In this document: positions 60,125 through 64,000 of the stretch, piece by piece
Layout of the letters: each line of letters opens with the position of its first letter
How positions within the stretch are numbered: position 1 is the first letter of the stretch
Assembly: GCF_001870435.1 (NCBI RefSeq)
Contig: NZ_MDDR01000016.1
Coordinates: 1 to 64,000 of the forward strand
DNA: 64,000 nucleotides
Direction of reading: 5' to 3'
DNA from: Pseudomonas costantinii
GTDB lineage: Bacteria > Pseudomonadota > Gammaproteobacteria > Pseudomonadales > Pseudomonadaceae
Program-made: the position numbers and the translations under genes
The notes under the pieces: generated by a model
Databases searched by the model: none
The model's input: only the letters and a program-made list of their open reading frames with translations
What the model was told of the DNA's origin: nothing

Positions 60125-60258
60125 TGTGGCGAGCGGGCTTGCCCCGCGCCGGGCCGCAAAGCGGCCCCAGTACGGCCACGGCATATCTCCAGACAGAACG
60201 GAGAGGCAGGTTTAAGGGCTGCTTCGCAGCCCAACGCGGGGCAAGCCCGCTCGCCACA
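60125..60258. repeat. REPIN: inverted pair of REP sequences
   Basis: TGTGGCGAGCGGGCTTGCCCCGCG at 60125-60148 (24 bases, read in two parts TGTGGCGAGCGG and GCTTGCCCCGCG) recurs as an exact reverse complement at 60235-60258, 86 bases apart. The interior holds small hairpins (GGCCGC/GCGGCC and GGGCTGC/GCAGCCC). This is the doublet form of REP spread by RAYT transposases in P. fluorescens. It sits between the convergent yciK and the ABC transporter gene. Confidence 0.85.
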
Positions 60259-60286
60259 GGTCTCTCCCCACGTTGGGTTTAAAGGC

Positions 60287-61801
60287 TTAGTTTTTCACCA
60301 CTTCCTCAAGCGTGAAGCGGCCCAGCGGGTTTTGCAGGAAATTGCTCACATTCTTACGTGAGATGTTGATGTACGGGCTGTAGTACAGGTCGATCCAGTT
60401 CACATCCTGTTTCGCCAACTTCTGCAGTTCGACATACATCTGCTCACGCTTGACCGGGTCCGCCTCGATCCGTGCCGCCGCCACCAGAGCCTTGACCTTG
60501 TCGTTCTTGTAGCGGGTCATGTAGTTCTGGTTGGTGTCGTGACCCAGGACGAAGGTGGTCTTCTGGTCCGGGTCGAGGATGTCGTTGGTCCAGTACATCA
60601 CCGAGATATCGTACTCACCGTCCACCAGCATCTGCCAGCTTTGGGTCGGGTCGACTTTTTGCAGGTTGGCAGTCACGCCGACCTTGGCCAACTGGTCCTT
60701 GATAATCACCGCAATCTGCTCGTCGGCTTCGTTACCGGCGTTGACCACGTAGTTGAGCTTCAAGTCCTTGGCACCGGCATCTGCCAGCAGTTTCTTGGCT
60801 GCGGTCGGGTCGTACGGGCGTTGCAGGTTGTTGGCGTAGTGGAACAGCGAGCCTTTCGGGATGTAGGAATAGGCCACAGTGCCCTGACCGTAAGTGGCGG
60901 TCTTCACCAGCGATTGTTTATCGATGGCCATGTCCAGCGCCTCGCGCACTTCCTGCTTGGCCAGCAGACCGTGGGCGTGGTTGATCAGCAGGTGATCTTC
61001 ACGGGTGGACGGGTCGGAGTGGATCACCACGTTCTTGTCTTTCTTCAGTTCTTCAACACGGGAGAACGGGACGAAAATCGCCGTGTCGAGTTCGTTGTTC
61101 TGCACCATGCGCATGCGGGTGTTGTCGTCGGTGACGGAGACCCATTCCACGCCATCCAGGCTCACGTTCTTGGCCTGCCAGAAGTTCGGGTTTTTCTTCA
61201 GGATGACCCGATCGCCTTTGCGCCACTCATTCACGGTAAACGCGCCTGACGTCACCGGGTTTTCCGAATAGGCGTCTTCGCCCATCGTGGTCATGGCTTT
61301 TTCCGACAGGATCGACACAGTCGGCGACGCCAATTGCGAGAGGAAGGCCACCGCCGGGGTTTTCAGGGTGACCACCAGGGTTTTCGGGTCCGCAGCCTTG
61401 GCCGTGTTGATCAGGCTGAACGGGTCGCTCCACAGCGAGGCCTTGTTGTCGCGGATACGCAACAGGCTGAACGCCGCATCGTCTGCGGTGATCGGCGAGC
61501 CGTCGGAGAATTTCGCATCACGCAGCTTGAAGGTGTAGGTCAGGCCGTCCTTGGAAATGTCCCAGCTTTCTGCCAGGCCCGGCTCCATCTTGGTCCCCAG
61601 GTTATCCACGCGTACCAGGGTGTCGTAGACGTTGGCGAATACCCAGGTGTCGCGGTTTTGCGCGCTTTTGATCGGGTCGAACGTAGTGCTGTCTTCACGG
61701 CAGCCGATGGTGAGTACACCGGCGGCCTGTGCGATACCGGCGGTCAGCGACCAGGCAGTGAGCGTGGCGGCGGCGAGCAACTTCAAGTGGCGGGATTGCA
61801 T
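60287..61801 (-). CDS. ABC transporter periplasmic binding protein (peptide type)
   Basis: A 504-residue SBP of the DppA/OppA/GsiB class (SBP_bac_5). A signal peptide (LLAAATLTAWSLTAGIAQA) is followed by the family start GVLTIGCREDSTTFDPIKSA. The KLRDAKFSDGSPITADDAAFS motif is typical. It binds a peptide or a peptide-like solute in the periplasm. Its start overlaps the end of the preceding ATPase gene by 19 bases, so it is the last gene of this minus-strand operon, an unusual position. Confidence 0.92.
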   Translation of the reverse strand: MQSRHLKLLAAATLTAWSLTAGIAQAAGVLTIGCREDSTTFDPIKSAQNRDTWVFANVYDTLVRVDNLGTKMEPGLAESWDISKDGLTYTFKLRDAKFSDGSPITADDAAFSLLRIRDNKASLWSDPFSLINTAKAADPKTLVVTLKTPAVAFLSQLASPTVSILSEKAMTTMGEDAYSENPVTSGAFTVNEWRKGDRVILKKNPNFWQAKNVSLDGVEWVSVTDDNTRMRMVQNNELDTAIFVPFSRVEELKKDKNVVIHSDPSTREDHLLINHAHGLLAKQEVREALDMAIDKQSLVKTATYGQGTVAYSYIPKGSLFHYANNLQRPYDPTAAKKLLADAGAKDLKLNYVVNAGNEADEQIAVIIKDQLAKVGVTANLQKVDPTQSWQMLVDGEYDISVMYWTNDILDPDQKTTFVLGHDTNQNYMTRYKNDKVKALVAAARIEADPVKREQMYVELQKLAKQDVNWIDLYYSPYINISRKNVSNFLQNPLGRFTLEEVVKN

Positions 61802-62802
61802 GTCATAACTCCTTGTTCATGAATGGCAGGAAGGGTCAACGGTTCTTCAAGCACGCAACTGTATCGATGCTCGTGCAGGAAATGGGTGGGCGGCAACACC
61901 ACGGAACACATCGTCCGGGCATGCCGGCAACGCGGGTGAAAGGCGCAGCCCGTAGGCAAATTCAGCGGGCTCGGTGGCTCACCCGGCAAAGGTTCTGTAG
62001 GCAGAGGCCGGTGCGGATCGATCTCGGGAATCGCCTCGATCAACGCCGCCGTATACGGATGACGTGGCGAGGTAAAGACCGCCTCCACCGGCCCCTCTTC
62101 GACAATCTTGCCCAGGTACATCACCGCCACGCGGTCGCACAGGCGACGCACGATGGCCAGGTCATGGGCAATAAACAGGATCGCCAGGTTCATACGCTGC
62201 TGCAGTTCCAGAAGCAGGTTGATGATCTGGCCCTGGATCGACACATCCAGCGCCGCCACGCACTCATCGGCGATGATCAGGCGCGGCTCCACCGCCAGCG
62301 CCCGCGCAATACCGACACGCTGGCATTGGCCGCCGCTGAGGGAGCCGGGTTTGCGGCTGGCCAATTCTGGTCGCAGGCCGACCAGCTCGAGCAGTTCATC
62401 GACGCGCCCTGGAATCTGTTCCGGAGTGACTTTGCACTGTACCCGCAGCACTTCGGCGATGGTTTCTCCGACGGTGTGGCGTGGGTTCAGTGCGGCGTAC
62501 GGGTCCTGAAAGATCATCGCGGTTTCGTGGCGCAGGCGGGCAATGTCGATCGCGCTGCCGTGGGCCATGTCGATGCCGTCGAACAACACCTGACCGGCGC
62601 TGATCGGATTGAGGTGCAAAATTGCCCGGCCCAGGGTGCTTTTGCCACTGCCGGACTCGCCCACCAACCCAAGGGTTTCGCCCGCCGCAAGGTTCAGCGA
62701 AACACCATTCACCGCCCTCACCCACTGCTTGTTCAGGCCAAACAAACCACTGCCGGAAGCGGCAAACCGCACTTCCAGATCCTTGATCTGCAACAGGCTC
62801 AT
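61783..62802 (-). CDS. ABC transporter ATP-binding protein (DppF/OppF type)
   Basis: A 339-residue ATPase: Walker A GESGSGKSTLGRA, signature LSGGQCQRVGIARAL, Walker B LIIADECVAALD. Note the signature has Gln-Cys and the Walker B ends DEC, small departures from LSGGQ-R and DEP. The C-terminal oligopeptide-transporter domain has the Cys-rich CAFHPRCRHARTMC, which can hold an iron-sulphur cluster in this family. ATG 62802 overlaps the preceding gene (ATGA). Confidence 0.93.
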   Translation of the reverse strand: MSLLQIKDLEVRFAASGSGLFGLNKQWVRAVNGVSLNLAAGETLGLVGESGSGKSTLGRAILHLNPISAGQVLFDGIDMAHGSAIDIARLRHETAMIFQDPYAALNPRHTVGETIAEVLRVQCKVTPEQIPGRVDELLELVGLRPELASRKPGSLSGGQCQRVGIARALAVEPRLIIADECVAALDVSIQGQIINLLLELQQRMNLAILFIAHDLAIVRRLCDRVAVMYLGKIVEEGPVEAVFTSPRHPYTAALIEAIPEIDPHRPLPTEPLPGEPPSPLNLPTGCAFHPRCRHARTMCSVVLPPTHFLHEHRYSCVLEEPLTLPAIHEQGVMTCNPAT

Positions 62803-63755
62803 GGGCGTGCTCCCAAGGGGTAATGACAGGCCACTCGCGCGCCTTCCGGCAGCAACTCGGTGCACAAGGCGCCAACCTGCGGGCAGCGCGGATTGAAGCG
62901 GCAACCAACGGGCAACGCATCCAGCAACGGCGGCTGACCGGGAATCGTGCGCAGCAAGGCATGCCCGCTGCTGTGGGCGGGTTGGCAGTCGATCAGACCA
63001 GCGGTATAAGGGTGTCGCGGATGAGCCAAGAGGTCGTATTTGCTACCGTGTTCGCACAGTCGCCCGGCATACATCACTGCGATGGAGTCGCAGGTTTGCG
63101 CCACCACGCCAAGGTCGTGGGTGATCATGATGATCGACAAGCCGCGACTGTCGCGCAGGTCCAGCAACAGACGCAGGATTTGCGCTTGCACGGTCACATC
63201 AAGGGCCGTGGTCGGCTCATCGGCAATCAACACTTTGGGATTGCAGCCCAATGCCACGGCGATCATCGCGCGCTGGCGCATGCCGCCGGAAAACTCGTGA
63301 GGGTAGTTGTCGACCCGCGCCTGAGGGTCGGGAATGCCGACCTGACGCAGCACGTCGATCGCTTGCAGGCGTGCATCTTTTTTCGATACACCCTGATGCA
63401 GGCGAATACCCTCGGCAATCTGCTCGCCGATACGCATCAACGGGTCGAGGTGGCTGCTGGGATTCTGGAAGATCATGCCCAACTGACCACCACGCACCGC
63501 GCGCATGCCCGCATCGTCCAGTGTCAGCAGGTCCTGACCCGCCAGCCGCACTGCGCCGCCTTGCACGCGCAGATTGGATGATGGCAACAGGCGCATCAGC
63601 CCACGACAAGCCATGGTCTTACCCGAGCCGCTCTCACCGACCAGACCGAGGATTTCGCCTTCAGCCAAGTCGAAGGACACGCGGTCGACCAAGGTGACAT
63701 CACGCCCAGCGTTATTGGCAATCACGCTCAAGTCCTGCACTTGCAACAGGCTCAT
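62799..63755 (-). CDS. ABC transporter ATP-binding protein (DppD/OppD type)
   Basis: A 318-residue ATPase with Walker [14 protein letters not shown], signature [15 protein letters not shown] and Walker [13 protein letters not shown], followed by the C-terminal oligopeptide domain with [14 protein letters not shown]. It pairs with the DppF-type subunit. ATG 63755 overlaps the upstream permease stop (ATGA); an upstream in-frame start is inside the permease gene and is rejected. Confidence 0.93.
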   Translation of the reverse strand: MSLLQVQDLSVIANNAGRDVTLVDRVSFDLAEGEILGLVGESGSGKTMACRGLMRLLPSSNLRVQGGAVRLAGQDLLTLDDAGMRAVRGGQLGMIFQNPSSHLDPLMRIGEQIAEGIRLHQGVSKKDARLQAIDVLRQVGIPDPQARVDNYPHEFSGGMRQRAMIAVALGCNPKVLIADEPTTALDVTVQAQILRLLLDLRDSRGLSIIMITHDLGVVAQTCDSIAVMYAGRLCEHGSKYDLLAHPRHPYTAGLIDCQPAHSSGHALLRTIPGQPPLLDALPVGCRFNPRCPQVGALCTELLPEGARVACHYPLGARP

Positions 63756-64000
63756 GAGCGATCCCCCAACACTTGCGCCACACCATCGGCCAGCAGGCTG
63801 AAACCCATGGCCAGGGTCACGATGGCAAGACCGGGAAAGGTGCAGATCCACCAGGCGGTGGTAATGAACGCCTGCCCTTCAGCCACCATCGTCCCCCATT
63901 CGGCAGTCGGCGGTTGCACGCCCAGGCCCAGGTAGCTCACGGCTGCACCATTGAGTAACACCAGCACTGCGTCAGACATGGAAAACACGATCGAGCCAAA
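63752..64000 (-). CDS. ABC transporter permease (DppC type), C-terminal part
   Basis: Only the last 82 codons are in the window; the frame is open to the edge. SYLGLGVQPPTAEWGTMVAEG is the conserved loop of DppC/OppC permeases, followed by a final hydrophobic helix (FPGLAIVTLAMGFSLLADGV) and GVAQVLGDR. It forms the membrane channel with a partner permease presumably just outside the window. Split motif: SYLGLGVQPPT, AEWGTMVAEG. Confidence 0.93.
   Translation of the reverse strand, partial: FGSIVFSMSDAVLVLLNGAAVSYLGLGVQPPTAEWGTMVAEGQAFITTAWWICTFPGLAIVTLAMGFSLLADGVAQVLGDRS

Overview
The window looks like a chromosomal segment of a Pseudomonas of the P. fluorescens type. The evidence is the gene order (serC-pheA-hisC-tyrA/aroA-cmk-rpsA-ihfB, an O-antigen cluster between ihfB and wbpM, mtnA/gyrA, ubiG-mupP-yciK), the Thr83 form of GyrA, the TyrA-AroA fusion, the GC-rich coding bias and short REP-type palindromes. 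No rRNA, tRNA, CRISPR array, insertion sequence or prophage was recognised.

Layout. 1-3123: the 3' end of an Rhs/YD-repeat toxin gene with a nuclease-like tip and its likely immunity gene, followed by AT-rich fragments that look like displaced toxin tips and orphan immunity genes. 3241-6863: single housekeeping or accessory genes (Mpo1-like protein, TesB-like thioesterase, CHAD protein, small lipoprotein, patatin). 6915-14852: the complete kdpFABCDE potassium system on the minus strand, with an array of 11-bp-spaced direct repeats upstream that resembles a KdpE operator. 15163-19387: ethanolamine-type permease, DUF2897 protein, a GntR regulator with a DUF1989 enzyme, a TetR regulator and a ComEA-like protein.

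19498-42968 is the O-antigen locus. wbpM, wbpL and a wbpV-like epimerase (minus strand) should make and load the first sugar (QuiNAc/FucNAc type). Next comes a decayed glycosyltransferase gene, then a long plus-strand block. Its first part (rfbF, rfbG, 3,5-epimerase-like, C-methyltransferase, ketoreductase, hexapeptide transferase) looks like a route to a CDP-linked, C-methyl-branched 6-deoxy sugar. Then come a Wzx-type flippase, two glycosyltransferases, a Gmd paralogue, gmd, fcl, an acetyltransferase, three more glycosyltransferases, manC and a final GT2. GDP-mannose and GDP-fucose supply is therefore encoded. No Wzy polymerase or Wzz regulator is visible.

43116-52285 (minus): LapA-domain protein, ihfB, a small lipoprotein, rpsA, cmk, tyrA-aroA, hisC, pheA and serC, closely packed or overlapping, covering aromatic amino acid and serine synthesis plus translation. 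52397-56428: gyrA and mtnA (minus). 56538-60089 (plus): methylthioadenosine deaminase, ubiG, mupP and a YciK-type SDR. A paired inverted REP (REPIN) follows. 60287-64000 (minus) is the 3' part of a dipeptide/oligopeptide-type ABC transporter operon cut by the window edge.

The most unusual content is the Rhs tip/immunity graveyard, the CDP-branched-sugar module, the tandem Gmd paralogues, the glycosyltransferase remnant at the O-antigen junction and the Kdp operator array. All functions are read from sequence motifs and remembered family knowledge; no searches were run.
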